Notes: generated by a model not told the origin, from the sequence alone. A DNA stretch of 64,000 nucleotides from Ruegeria_C sp041537925 (GCF_041537925.1 NZ_JBGOSH010000002.1:496001-560000); one strand, 5' to 3'. Shown: positions 25,566-34,306, counted from the stretch's first letter. Program-made: numbers and translations.

Positions 25566-26459
25566 CTAGATATCGGTCCGGGCATAGCTGTCCCGGTAGT
25601 GGTTCATCTGCATTCGCGTCGCAAACACGGCGTTCTTCATCAGCGTGGCAACCGTCACCGGCCCCACGCCCCCCGGCACCGGGGTGATCCAGCCCGCCAC
25701 CTCGGCGCAGCTGTCAAAATCGGCATCGCCCACGGTTTTGGGCCCGTCCGACGTCTCGACCCGGTTGATGCCGATATCGATCAGCGCCGCGCCGGGCTTG
25801 AGCATCTCACCACTCACCAGGCCGGGCTTGCCCACCGCCACAAAGACCGCATCCGCGGCGCGGCTGTGCATCGCAACCGAGCGGGTCATGTGATGACACA
25901 CGGTCACCGTCGCGCCCAGCCCCATCAGCAGGAAGGCGATCGGCTTGCCGACAATCTCGGAATGGCCGATCACCGTGACGTCCAGCCCTTCCAGCTTCAG
26001 CGGCAGGGTCTTGAGGATCTCGACCGCGGCCACCGCCGTGCAGGGCCCCAGCGCCAGATCGTTATAGACGATATTGCCGATCGAGGCCGGGTGCATCCCC
26101 TCGACATCCTTGAGCGGGTGCACCGCCTTCTGCAGCACCTTCACCGGGATATGCGCGGGCAGCGGGCGCTGGATGATGATCCCGTTCACCCGCGGATCGG
26201 CGTTCAGCCCCTGCAGGATGCCGGTCAGTTGCTCCAGCGAGGTTTCACTCGGATAGGTGCGGGCCTCGAACTGCACACCGGCGCTTTCGGCGCTGCGCTG
26301 CTGGTTGCGCACGTAAAGCGCCGCCGCCGCCGTGTCGCCGACGCTGACCGAGACCAGCCGGGGGTGCCATCCGGCCTCGGCAAGCTCGACCGCCTCCGCC
26401 GCGACCTCGCTCCGCATTCGGGCGCCAATGGCCTTGCCGTCGATCAGTGCTGCCCGCAT
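25566..26459 (-). CDS. FolD paralogue lacking the catalytic lysine
   Basis: The 297-residue product has full FolD length and both signatures: a folate domain and GHSEIVGKP, ITPVPGGVGPVT. The usual YVxxK reads YVRNQ (Tyr49, Gln53), so the lysine needed for cyclohydrolase chemistry is missing. QLPLP reads QRPLP, and DVDG reads DVEG. The nucleotide-binding domain looks intact. It may act as a dehydrogenase only or use a different folate. The ATG has GGAG six bases upstream. Confidence 0.85.
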   Translation of the reverse strand: MRAALIDGKAIGARMRSEVAAEAVELAEAGWHPRLVSVSVGDTAAAALYVRNQQRSAESAGVQFEARTYPSETSLEQLTGILQGLNADPRVNGIIIQRPLPAHIPVKVLQKAVHPLKDVEGMHPASIGNIVYNDLALGPCTAVAAVEILKTLPLKLEGLDVTVIGHSEIVGKPIAFLLMGLGATVTVCHHMTRSVAMHSRAADAVFVAVGKPGLVSGEMLKPGAALIDIGINRVETSDGPKTVGDADFDSCAEVAGWITPVPGGVGPVTVATLMKNAVFATRMQMNHYRDSYARTDI

Positions 26460-26483
26460 CGGTGCTCCGCTTTCTGGCGCGTT

Positions 26484-26789
26484 TCAGTCGGGGCCGAGCA
26501 CCTGCTCCTCGCGGGTGATCGACCAGTCAATCAGGATGCGCCAGAGCCGTTCGGCCAGATCGGGGTCCAGCCCCGCCCCGCCTGCCCTGGCACGGACATT
26601 GGCGACCACCTCTTCGACGCGCTCGGGGATACGGGCGGGCAGACCTTCGCCCGGTTTCAGCTGCGAGGCGCGGTCGATGTAGCGCGCGCGTGTCCGCAGC
26701 AATTCCACGAGATGCTGGTCAAGCCTGTCGATCTGGACCCGCACATCCTGCATCGTCTCGCAGTCCTGCGGCGCTTTCAGAGGGGGCAT
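26484..26789 (-). CDS. Chorismate-mutase-fold (AroQ type) small protein
   Basis: The 101-residue all-helical protein has the AroQ pattern: VRVQIDRLDQHLVELLRTRARYI, then ERVEEVVANVRARA and a C-terminal RILIDWSITREEQ helix. Chorismate mutase has no obvious place in one-carbon metabolism. Enzymatic mutase, isochorismate pyruvate-lyase or a non-catalytic role are all possible. The ATG at 26789 has AGGAG six bases upstream and lies in the fhs-folD transcript. Confidence 0.75.
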   Translation of the reverse strand: MPPLKAPQDCETMQDVRVQIDRLDQHLVELLRTRARYIDRASQLKPGEGLPARIPERVEEVVANVRARAGGAGLDPDLAERLWRILIDWSITREEQVLGPD

Positions 26790-26847
26790 CAAAGTCTCCT
26801 GCGGCCCGGAACGGTCTTCCGGGCCACGGGATGTCTTATTTGGCGGC

Positions 26848-28524
26848 TTAGAACAAGCCCTCGATCTGGCCTGCGTCGTTAAGTCTGATGCTTTCGGCCG
26901 CCGGTGTGCGCGGCAGACCGGGCATCGTCATGATCTCGCCGCAGACCACCACGATAAAGCCGGCACCGGCACTGAGCCGTACCTCGCGCACCGGAACCGA
27001 ATGGCCGGTGGGTGCGCCGCGCAAGCTGGGGTCGGTCGAGAAGGAATACTGCGTCTTGGCCATGCAGACCGGCAGGTTGCCATAGCCCGCCTCTTCCCAT
27101 TCGCGCAGCTGGTTGCGGATCTTGTTGTCGGCCAAAACCTCATCGGCGCGGTAGATCCGCTTGGCGATGGTTTCGATCTTTTCGAACAGCGGCATCTCGT
27201 CGGGATAGATCGGCGCAAAGTTCGCGCTGCCGCCCTCGACAATTTCCACCACCTTTTCGGCCAGCGGCGCCGAGCCTTCCGAGCCCAGCTCCCAGTGCCG
27301 CGACAGCACCGCCTCGACCCCATGCTCGGCACAGTAGTCTTTCACCGCCTGCACTTCCGCCTCGGTGTCGGTGACGAAGTGGTTGATCCCCACCACAACC
27401 GGCACGCCGAAGGATTTGACGTTCTCGATATGGCGGCCAAGGTTGGCACAGCCCGATTTGACCGCATCCACGTTTTCCGCGCCCAGATCGGCCTTGGCCA
27501 CGCCGCCATTCATCTTCATCGCGCGTACCGTGGCCACCAGCACCACCGCCGAGGGCGCAATGCCCGCCTTGCGGCACTTGATGTTCATGAACTTCTCGGC
27601 GCCCAGATCGGCCCCGAACCCCGCTTCGGTCACCACATAGTCGCAGACCTTCAGCGCGGTCTTGGTGGCGATCACCGAGTTGCAGCCATGGGCGATGTTG
27701 GCGAACGGGCCGCCATGCACAAAGGCGGGGTTGTTTTCCAGCGTCTGCACCAGGTTCGGCTGCATCGCGTCCTTCAGTAGCACGGTCATCGCGCCTTCGG
27801 CCTTGATGTCGCGGCAGTAAACCGCGGTCTTGTCGCGGCGATAGGCCACGATGATGTCGCCCAAACGCTTTTCCAGGTCCTTCAGGTCATTGGCAAGGCA
27901 CAGGATCGCCATCACTTCCGAGGCCACGGTGATGTCGAACCCGGTCTCGCGCGGGAAGCCGTTGCTGACACCGCCCAGGGACGCCGTGATCTGGCGCAGG
28001 GCGCGGTCGTTCATGTCAACCACGCGGCGCCAAGCCACCCGGCGCACGTCGATCTCGGCGGCGTTGCCCCAATAGATATGGTTGTCGATCATCGCAGACA
28101 ACAGGCTGTGCGCGCTGGTGATGGCGTGGAAATCACCGGTGAAATGCAGGTTCATCTCCTCCATCGGAACCACCTGCGCATAACCACCACCCGCAGCGCC
28201 GCCCTTCATACCGAAGTTCGGGCCCAGCGAGGCCTCACGGATGCAGATCATCGCGTTCTTGCCGATCCGGTTCAACCCGTCGCCCAGACCCACGGTGGTG
28301 GTCGTCTTGCCCTCGCCCGCAGGCGTCGGGTTGATCGCCGTCACCAGGATCAGCTTGCCATCCTCGCGGCCTTGCACCGAGTTGATGAAATCCTGGCTCA
28401 CCTTCGCCTTGTCATGGCCATAAGGCAGCAGATCATCGCTGGAAATTCCAAGCCTCTCGCCAATCTCCAGAATGGGTTTCTTCGTTGCCTCACGGGCAAT
28501 CTCAATATCGGACTTGTAGCTCAT
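26848..28524 (-). CDS. fhs: Formate-tetrahydrofolate ligase
   Basis: The 558-residue product is a full-length Fhs. It has the nucleotide-binding stretch TAINPTPAGEGKTTTTVGL near residue 60, LREASLGP-like text and KFMNIKCR. In this setting it likely runs in reverse, splitting formyl-THF into formate with ATP gain. The start ATG at 28524 has AGAGG upstream; an ATG at 28560 lacks a good site. It leads the operon fhs-AroQ-folD-folD-FolD-like. Confidence 0.93.
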   Translation of the reverse strand: MSYKSDIEIAREATKKPILEIGERLGISSDDLLPYGHDKAKVSQDFINSVQGREDGKLILVTAINPTPAGEGKTTTTVGLGDGLNRIGKNAMICIREASLGPNFGMKGGAAGGGYAQVVPMEEMNLHFTGDFHAITSAHSLLSAMIDNHIYWGNAAEIDVRRVAWRRVVDMNDRALRQITASLGGVSNGFPRETGFDITVASEVMAILCLANDLKDLEKRLGDIIVAYRRDKTAVYCRDIKAEGAMTVLLKDAMQPNLVQTLENNPAFVHGGPFANIAHGCNSVIATKTALKVCDYVVTEAGFGADLGAEKFMNIKCRKAGIAPSAVVLVATVRAMKMNGGVAKADLGAENVDAVKSGCANLGRHIENVKSFGVPVVVGINHFVTDTEAEVQAVKDYCAEHGVEAVLSRHWELGSEGSAPLAEKVVEIVEGGSANFAPIYPDEMPLFEKIETIAKRIYRADEVLADNKIRNQLREWEEAGYGNLPVCMAKTQYSFSTDPSLRGAPTGHSVPVREVRLSAGAGFIVVVCGEIMTMPGLPRTPAAESIRLNDAGQIEGLF

Positions 28525-28713
28525 TGGACCTCTGACTCCCTGCATACCTTGACTGACCATGTCCGGTGAAAAGTGACAGCTCGCACGAACACAGAATCGT
28601 CGATTATTTTCTTTAAAGTAAATAAATATTCCTTGTGGTCAATGCGTGATTTGCGTGCGATGAAGGAGAAAACCTCGGAAAGGACCGGCCATGAGACATT
28701 CAAGACACTAAAA

Positions 28714-29649
28714 TCAGACATAGCGTTTGCGACCCGCACTAAGCCCCAGCAGCCAGTCTTCAACGATGCGTTGTTCCGGAAAGGTCTTTTGTGTCGGGTT
28801 CTTGAGCAAGTAATATCCCGACCGCGTGCGAACCGAAACATCTCCCGCAGGTCGCACCAATGCCCCGGTTTCGAGCAGCGGATCGACAAGATGGGCCCAT
28901 CCCAAAGCAATGCCCAGACCATCGACCGCCGCCTGTACGGAAAGCGGATAAGTGTTGAAGGCCACCGCTCGTTCCATCGGGCTGGCGGCGATGCCGTTCT
29001 GGTTCAACCAACTGCGCCATGTCATCCACTCGGCATGGCTGCTGGTCACTTCGATCAGGTCGAACTGCGGTAGCGCTGCCAGGTCAGCCGCCGCAGGATT
29101 TCGTTTCAGGTATTCCGGGCTGCAGACCGGGAACACGGTTTCACCGAACAGCAGCCGTGCCTCGTAGCCCGGCCAGGACCCATCGCCACGCAGGATCGTC
29201 AGATCCATCGCCTCGGACAGGCATTCGGCATCGCTGTCCGAGGAGACAAGCGAAATGCGGAGGCGCCCGTTGGATTTGTTGAACTTGCGCAGTTGCGGCA
29301 TCAGCCACAGGGAGGCCACCGAATTGGTGGCCGCCAGCGTGACCGAATTGGCCTGATGCTTGGCCAGCATGTCGCGGCTGACATCGCGTAGCAGGTCGAG
29401 CGATTGCTCGACCGTCGTCAACAGAATCGCCCCCTGTTGCGTCAGCGTAACCGACCGGTGCCCACGCACGAACAACGGCACATCATAGTGCTGTTCCAGC
29501 AGGCGTACCTTTCGGCTGATCGCGGTTTCAGAGATATTTATGACCTTGCTCGCCTGAGCAAAGCTCTGCGCCTTGGCAGCAGCCTCGAACGCCAGGAGAT
29601 AGTCCAGCGGTGGCAGAACTTTTCCTGTGACTGGCAGTTTTTTAGGCAT
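28714..29649 (-). CDS. LysR-family regulator divergent from the TMAO transporter
   Basis: The 311-residue product is of the GcvA-like branch. It has an N-terminal winged helix (about 12-75: LLAFEAAAKAQSFAQASKVI, then ISETAISRKVRLLEQHYDV) and a periplasmic-binding-type sensor (about 95-300). The ATG at 29649 removes 13 residues from the longest frame and begins near the family's usual start. It is divergent from tmoX, and a perfect palindrome lies between them. A role in TMAO or amine response is inferred. Confidence 0.82.
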   Translation of the reverse strand: MPKKLPVTGKVLPPLDYLLAFEAAAKAQSFAQASKVINISETAISRKVRLLEQHYDVPLFVRGHRSVTLTQQGAILLTTVEQSLDLLRDVSRDMLAKHQANSVTLAATNSVASLWLMPQLRKFNKSNGRLRISLVSSDSDAECLSEAMDLTILRGDGSWPGYEARLLFGETVFPVCSPEYLKRNPAAADLAALPQFDLIEVTSSHAEWMTWRSWLNQNGIAASPMERAVAFNTYPLSVQAAVDGLGIALGWAHLVDPLLETGALVRPAGDVSVRTRSGYYLLKNPTQKTFPEQRIVEDWLLGLSAGRKRYV

Positions 29650-29705
29650 TGGCGGCCGGAACCTTGATTTGGACGTGAATGCAATCAAAATTTTGTACCC
29701 GCATC

Positions 29706-29720
29706 GTCAGGTATCCTGAC
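29706..29720. promoter_or_regulatory. Perfect palindrome between lysR and tmoX
   Basis: The site reads GTCAGG-TAT-CCTGAC and lies 57 bases from the LysR start, about 170 bases upstream of tmoX. A hairpin in a divergent promoter is more likely a protein site than a terminator. The LysR product is the obvious candidate to bind it. Confidence 0.5.
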
Positions 29721-29888
29721 GGGCAACTGTTTGTTAACTTAATGAAAACCAGAGCTAGCCTCAAGATTTGATGGGCAAGGCCCCTCAAATCTCTGTTCTG
29801 CAATGCAGGCAGTTATGGGCAGAATGCTGAAATTCGGGACCGGAAAAGTCCCCAAGCGAACAAAACAAATGTGACTCAGGGAGAAAAC

Positions 29889-30842
29889 ATGAAACTTACA
29901 ACCTTCCTTGCCGCTGCAACCTTGTCAGCCGTAGTGGGAACCGGGGCGATTGCAGAGGACAGCAGCGACCCGATCGTCATCCCGATCCACAATTGGTCCA
30001 GTCAAATCGTGATGTCTAACGTCGTTGGCCTGATCTTCGAAGAAATGGGCAACAACGTCGAATATGTTACAACCGACAGCCAGGCGGTTTATGAATCTGT
30101 GCGACTGGGAGATGTCGCGCTCGAGATGGAAGTCTGGGAAGGCGCGTTTGGTGCATCCTACCGGACGGCGCTGGAAAAGGGCGGTCTGCATGATGCCGGC
30201 GATCATGACGCGGTTACGCGCGAAGATTGGTGGTACCCGATGTGGACCAAAGACGCCTGCCCCGGCCTGCCCGATTGGCAAGCTCTCAATGATTGCGCCC
30301 ATTTGTTCGCCACGGCTGAGACCGGCGACAAGGGCCGGTATCTGGATGGCCCTGTCGACTGGCTGAAGCACGGCAAGGAACGCGCCGAGGCGCTGGATTT
30401 GAACTTTACCGTGATCAACGCGGGCTCCGCAGCAGCGCTCTGGGCTGAGATCGGCGCCGCCGAGGCGGACAAGAAGCCGGTTCTGGTGTTCAACTGGACG
30501 CCCAATTTTGCCGAAGCCGTCTGGCCCGGCGAGTTTGTTGAGTTCCCGGCCTGGGAAGATGGCTGTGACAAGGACCCGGCCAAGGGGCCGAACGCGGACG
30601 CACTCTATGACTGCGGCAACCCGGCGTCGGGCTATCTGAAAAAGGCCGCATGGGACGGCATGAAGGACAAATGGCCGGCCGCCTATTGCGCGCTCGCTAA
30701 CATCTCCTTCACCAACCCGCAGATCGCGGAAATGGCCAAGTTGGTCGATACCGATGAGTTGGAACCCGAAGAGGCCGCTGAAGAGTGGCTGGATGCCAAC
30801 CGCGACGTTGTCGATCCCTGGATCAGTGCCTGCAACAGCTGA
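29889..30842 (+). CDS. tmoX: TMAO ABC transporter, substrate-binding protein
   Basis: This 317-residue OpuAC-type periplasmic protein has a signal peptide of about 22 residues ending AIA. It is rich in tryptophan, as expected for binding quaternary or N-oxide amines through an aromatic cage (NWSSQIV, EVWEGAF, EDWWYPMWTK, FNWTPNFAEAVWPGEF). Identity as TmoX rests on the neighbouring tdm gene; choline or betaine binding proteins look similar. The ATG has GGGAG six bases upstream. Confidence 0.78.
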   Translation: MKLTTFLAAATLSAVVGTGAIAEDSSDPIVIPIHNWSSQIVMSNVVGLIFEEMGNNVEYVTTDSQAVYESVRLGDVALEMEVWEGAFGASYRTALEKGGLHDAGDHDAVTREDWWYPMWTKDACPGLPDWQALNDCAHLFATAETGDKGRYLDGPVDWLKHGKERAEALDLNFTVINAGSAAALWAEIGAAEADKKPVLVFNWTPNFAEAVWPGEFVEFPAWEDGCDKDPAKGPNADALYDCGNPASGYLKKAAWDGMKDKWPAAYCALANISFTNPQIAEMAKLVDTDELEPEEAAEEWLDANRDVVDPWISACNS

Positions 30843-30863
30843 GACTTGACGAAAACTGAAACA

Positions 30864-30902
30864 GGCGCGGCCTTGATTGCCCTAGTGGCTCAGGGCCGCG
30901 CC
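30864..30902 (+). other. GC-rich stem-loop between tmoX and tmoV
   Basis: GGCGCGGCC and GGCCGCGCC form a perfect 9-bp stem with a 21-base loop and no T-run. Such hairpins after binding-protein genes protect the upstream message and lower expression of the next gene. Confidence 0.65.
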
Positions 30903-30922
30903 CCACAAGAAAGAAGGCAGCC

Positions 30923-31951
30923 ATGTCCGACGCAGCGCCTGTGATTTCAGCCAAAAATGTCTGGAAGCTCTTCGGCCCATCGCCGCAGCGCTACCTGCAA
31001 TCACTGCCTGCTGGGCGCAGTTTCGACGAGATTCGGGCAGACGGTTATATCGCCGGGGTCAAGGACGTCTCGATTGAGGTCAGCAAAGGCGAGATGTTGG
31101 TCATCATGGGGCTGTCGGGTTCGGGCAAATCCACGCTGGTGCGCTGTTTCTCGCGCCTGCATGACATTACCGGCGGCACCATCGAGGTTGAAGGTCAGGA
31201 CATCATGAGCCTGAGCGAGCGCGACCTGATCGAGCTGCGCCGCAACAAGATGGGCATGGTGTTCCAGTCCTTTGGTCTGCTGCCGCATCGCACCGTCTTA
31301 GACAATATCGCCTTCCCGCTGGAAATGCGCGGACAGGACCGCCACGACCGCCGCGAACGCGCGCTTGAGGTCATCAAGCTCGTCGGCTTGGAAGGCCGCG
31401 AAGAATACTTCCCCCGTGAACTGAGCGGCGGCCAGCAGCAACGCGTGGGCATTGCCCGGTCCCTGGCGATCGAGCCGGATATTTGGTTTCTGGACGAACC
31501 GTTCTCAGCGCTCGACCCGCTGATCCGGCGCGAGATGCAGGATGAGTTCCTGCGCCTGCAGGAAATGTTGGGCAAGACCATCGTCTTTATCACTCACGAT
31601 TTCGACGAGGCGCTGAGGCTGGCCGATCGGATCGCCATCATGCGCAACGGCGCAGTTGAACAATGTGACACACCGGACAAGATCGTCATGAACCCGGCCA
31701 CCGAATATGTCGCGAAATTCACCGAAGAGATCGACAAGGCCCGTGTGGTCCATGCCCGCGGATTGGCCAAGCCGGTCAACAGGCATGCGCTGGAAGGCGC
31801 GCCCATCAATGGTGGTTCCACCATTCATGAACTGGCCCGTGTGCTGGTCAATGACAAGCGCATCCTGCTGCCTGTGGCCGATGACATGGGCAAAGTGACC
31901 GGTGTGCTGGAGCGTGACGCCGCGCTGAATGTCCTGCTCGGAGCCGATTGA
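30923..31951 (+). CDS. tmoV: TMAO ABC transporter, ATP-binding protein
   Basis: The 342-residue ProV/OpuAA-type ATPase has Walker A GLSGSGKST, signature LSGGQQQRVGIARSLAIEPD, Walker B IWFLDEPFSALDP and the H-loop ITHDFDEAL. A C-terminal CBS-like extension follows (about 270-340). It powers the tmo transporter. Its stop overlaps the permease start. The letter follows the ProVWX convention (V, ATPase). Confidence 0.82.
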   Translation: MSDAAPVISAKNVWKLFGPSPQRYLQSLPAGRSFDEIRADGYIAGVKDVSIEVSKGEMLVIMGLSGSGKSTLVRCFSRLHDITGGTIEVEGQDIMSLSERDLIELRRNKMGMVFQSFGLLPHRTVLDNIAFPLEMRGQDRHDRRERALEVIKLVGLEGREEYFPRELSGGQQQRVGIARSLAIEPDIWFLDEPFSALDPLIRREMQDEFLRLQEMLGKTIVFITHDFDEALRLADRIAIMRNGAVEQCDTPDKIVMNPATEYVAKFTEEIDKARVVHARGLAKPVNRHALEGAPINGGSTIHELARVLVNDKRILLPVADDMGKVTGVLERDAALNVLLGAD

Positions 31952-33933
31952 TGGCGACGCTTTCCACTGATCTGCCAGGCACGTCAGAAAAGACATCCGG
32001 GCGGGTGAAGGTTCTGGCAACCCTGCTTCTCACGGCGTTGGCGCTGATCCTGGCAAAGGCGGCGGGCATTCTGCCCGCGTGGCTGAATCGCATCCCCGAG
32101 GCAGCGATCCCGCCCACCGCGCAGGTGCTGGACGTCATCTTTGACTTTATCCAGAACGATCTGGGCCTGATCTATGTGACCCGTTTCATCGCCGAAGGGC
32201 CGCTGGAATTCCTGCTGGATACCTCGGCCAACCTTCTGGAAGGCAAGCGCCGCTGGCCCAATCTGGGGCCGATCCCCTGGTCAGCCGTAGCCGCGGTCGC
32301 CGCTGTGGTCGGCTATGCCGTGGGAGGCTGGCGTCTGGCTCTGCTGGGTGCTGGCACCTTTATCTGGACCGCCCTGATCGGACAGTGGAAGATGGCCATG
32401 CAGACCATGTCGGTCATTGCTGTCGCCGCCCCACTGGCCTTTTTGCTGGGGCTGGTTCTGGGCATCGGCGCATGGAAATACCGTTGGGTGGAACGGGTGC
32501 TGAAGCCGATGCTGGCGGTTCTGCAAACCCTGCCCTTTTTTACCTATCTGCTACCGGCGGTGATCTTTTTCAAAGTTGGCCCGACAGCAGGTGCGGTTGC
32601 GACGATCACGTTCGCGATCCCGCCGATGGTCCTGATGACCACGCTGGGCCTGAAAAAGGTCAGCCCCGAGGTGATCGAGGCAGGGCAGATGTCGGGTTGC
32701 ACCCGGTGGCAGATGCTGCGGCATGTCTACCTCCCTGCCGCCCGGACCGAGATTCTAGTTGGCGTCAATCAGGTGATCATGCTGTGTCTGGCCATGGTGG
32801 TTCTGACCGCCTTCATCGGCATGCCCGGTTTGGGCGCCAAACTGCTGGCGATGATGGGCAGCTTCAAACTGGGCCGCTCGTTCGAGATTGGCGTGACCAT
32901 CGTGCTGCTGGCGGTGACGCTGGACCGGATGTCCAAGGCCTGGGTTGTCAAGCAGCCGGTGCATTTCGAACGCGGCACCCCCTGGTGGAAACGGCACAGG
33001 ATGCCACTGTCCGCGCTGGGGCTGTTTGTGTTCTTCATCCTGCTGTCGCAGCTTTTCCCGATCCTGGCCGAGATTGGCCGAAAGCAACACTTGAGCCAGG
33101 GCAAGGAAATCGACACTATCATCAAATCGTTCCTTGCCATCGACGTCATCAAGTCCACAACCGAATGGTTGCGCTGGTTCCTGAATGTCAAGGTTCTGAT
33201 CCCGTTCCGCAACACGCTGCTGGCCATCCCGACGCCGGCCTTCATTCTGCTGGTGGTCTCTTTCGCTTATTGGGTGGGTGGGCGCCGATCGGGCATCTAT
33301 GCCGCGATATTTTTCACAATCGTCGCCTTTTCGGGCTGGTGGGACCGGTCGGTGATCACGCTCTATACCGTGATCTCGGCAGTGGCACTCGCCACGCTGA
33401 TCGGCATCCCTCTGGGTGTCGTCGCAGCCCGGTCGGCGCGGTGGTCCAAGAGCATCCTGCTGGCCTGCGACACGGCACAAACTTTCCCCAGCTTCATCTA
33501 CCTGATCCCGGCGATCATGCTGTTTGGGGTGAACGATGTGGCGGTGGTCTTCTCGATCCTGATCTTCGCCGCCGTGCCGCTGATCCGCTACACGATCATC
33601 GGGCTCAGCAACGTGCCGCCCGAGATGACAGAAGCGGCAGACATGTCGGGCTCAACCCGAAGGCAAAAGCTGATGTCGGTTCAGTTTCCGCTGGCCCTAC
33701 CGACGATGGCGGTCGGATTCAACCAGGCGATCATGTTTGCCTTCTTCATGGTGATCATCGCGGCCTTTATCGGCACGCAGGATCTTGGTCAGGAGCTGCA
33801 GCGCACGCTGGCCGGGACCGAGTTGGGCAAGAACTTTGTTCTGGGCATGAACGTGTCACTGATGGCACTGACCTTTGACATGGCGATCAGCAGCTGGACG
33901 GAAGAGCGCAAAAAGAAACTGGGGCTAGAGTAA
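31951..33933 (+). CDS. tmoW: TMAO ABC transporter, fused double permease
   Basis: The 660-residue membrane protein has two complete BPD_transp_1 permease units (about 150-330 and 430-650). Each carries its own EAA-like loop: EVIEAGQMSGCTRWQMLRHV and EMTEAADMSGSTRRQKLMSV. ProW-type permeases usually have one unit per chain, so this is a fusion of two. The ATG overlaps the ATPase stop (TGATG). Confidence 0.82.
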   Translation: MATLSTDLPGTSEKTSGRVKVLATLLLTALALILAKAAGILPAWLNRIPEAAIPPTAQVLDVIFDFIQNDLGLIYVTRFIAEGPLEFLLDTSANLLEGKRRWPNLGPIPWSAVAAVAAVVGYAVGGWRLALLGAGTFIWTALIGQWKMAMQTMSVIAVAAPLAFLLGLVLGIGAWKYRWVERVLKPMLAVLQTLPFFTYLLPAVIFFKVGPTAGAVATITFAIPPMVLMTTLGLKKVSPEVIEAGQMSGCTRWQMLRHVYLPAARTEILVGVNQVIMLCLAMVVLTAFIGMPGLGAKLLAMMGSFKLGRSFEIGVTIVLLAVTLDRMSKAWVVKQPVHFERGTPWWKRHRMPLSALGLFVFFILLSQLFPILAEIGRKQHLSQGKEIDTIIKSFLAIDVIKSTTEWLRWFLNVKVLIPFRNTLLAIPTPAFILLVVSFAYWVGGRRSGIYAAIFFTIVAFSGWWDRSVITLYTVISAVALATLIGIPLGVVAARSARWSKSILLACDTAQTFPSFIYLIPAIMLFGVNDVAVVFSILIFAAVPLIRYTIIGLSNVPPEMTEAADMSGSTRRQKLMSVQFPLALPTMAVGFNQAIMFAFFMVIIAAFIGTQDLGQELQRTLAGTELGKNFVLGMNVSLMALTFDMAISSWTEERKKKLGLE

Positions 33934-33934
33934 C

Positions 33935-34306
33935 ATGGCATTGCAGCAAGGCGAGCGCATTGTGACCCGTTTCGACGACAAGGGATTTGTCAGGATGCAG
34001 ATGGACGGTCTGCCCAATGAACAGGTCTGGTGGAAAAATATCAGCTTTGACGAGAAAACCGGGCATGGCAGCTATCTGATGAAAATGGCGCCGGGCGCTC
34101 GGTCAAATCCCCATATCCACAACGGCCCGGAAGAGTTCTTTGTGCTCGAAGGCAATCTGACCGATCACGACGGATTTTCATATCGCTGTGGTGATTTTGT
34201 CAGCCTTGCTGCGGGGTCCGCCCATTGCTCCAGCACAGAGGCGGGATGTCTTTTGGTGGTCACCCACCGCGGCGCAACCCAATCCATTCAGGAAAGCGCA
34301 TTGTGA
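33935..34306 (+). CDS. Small cupin-domain protein
   Basis: The 123-residue single cupin has SNPHIHNGPEEFFVLEGNLTD with a candidate metal triad (two His, one Glu) and a later His in GSAHCSS. It starts one base after the permease stop and overlaps tdm by four bases (GTGA). Function is unknown; handling of formaldehyde or a metal for Tdm is a guess from position. Confidence 0.7.
   Translation: MALQQGERIVTRFDDKGFVRMQMDGLPNEQVWWKNISFDEKTGHGSYLMKMAPGARSNPHIHNGPEEFFVLEGNLTDHDGFSYRCGDFVSLAAGSAHCSSTEAGCLLVVTHRGATQSIQESAL

Noticed and set aside
24672..26882. A 736-codon open frame on the plus strand across the folD genes
   Set aside because: It is antisense to two well-supported FolD genes and the AroQ-like gene. 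Its composition (many His, Arg, Gln, Asp) is the shadow of GC-rich codons and it has no ribosome site.
29706..29720. Intrinsic terminator between lysR and tmoX
   Set aside because: The hairpin lies between divergent starts and has no T-run, so a terminator makes little sense.
32385..33878. A 497-codon plus-strand frame inside the TMAO permease gene
   Set aside because: It is an out-of-frame shadow of the permease, with no membrane segments and no family resemblance.
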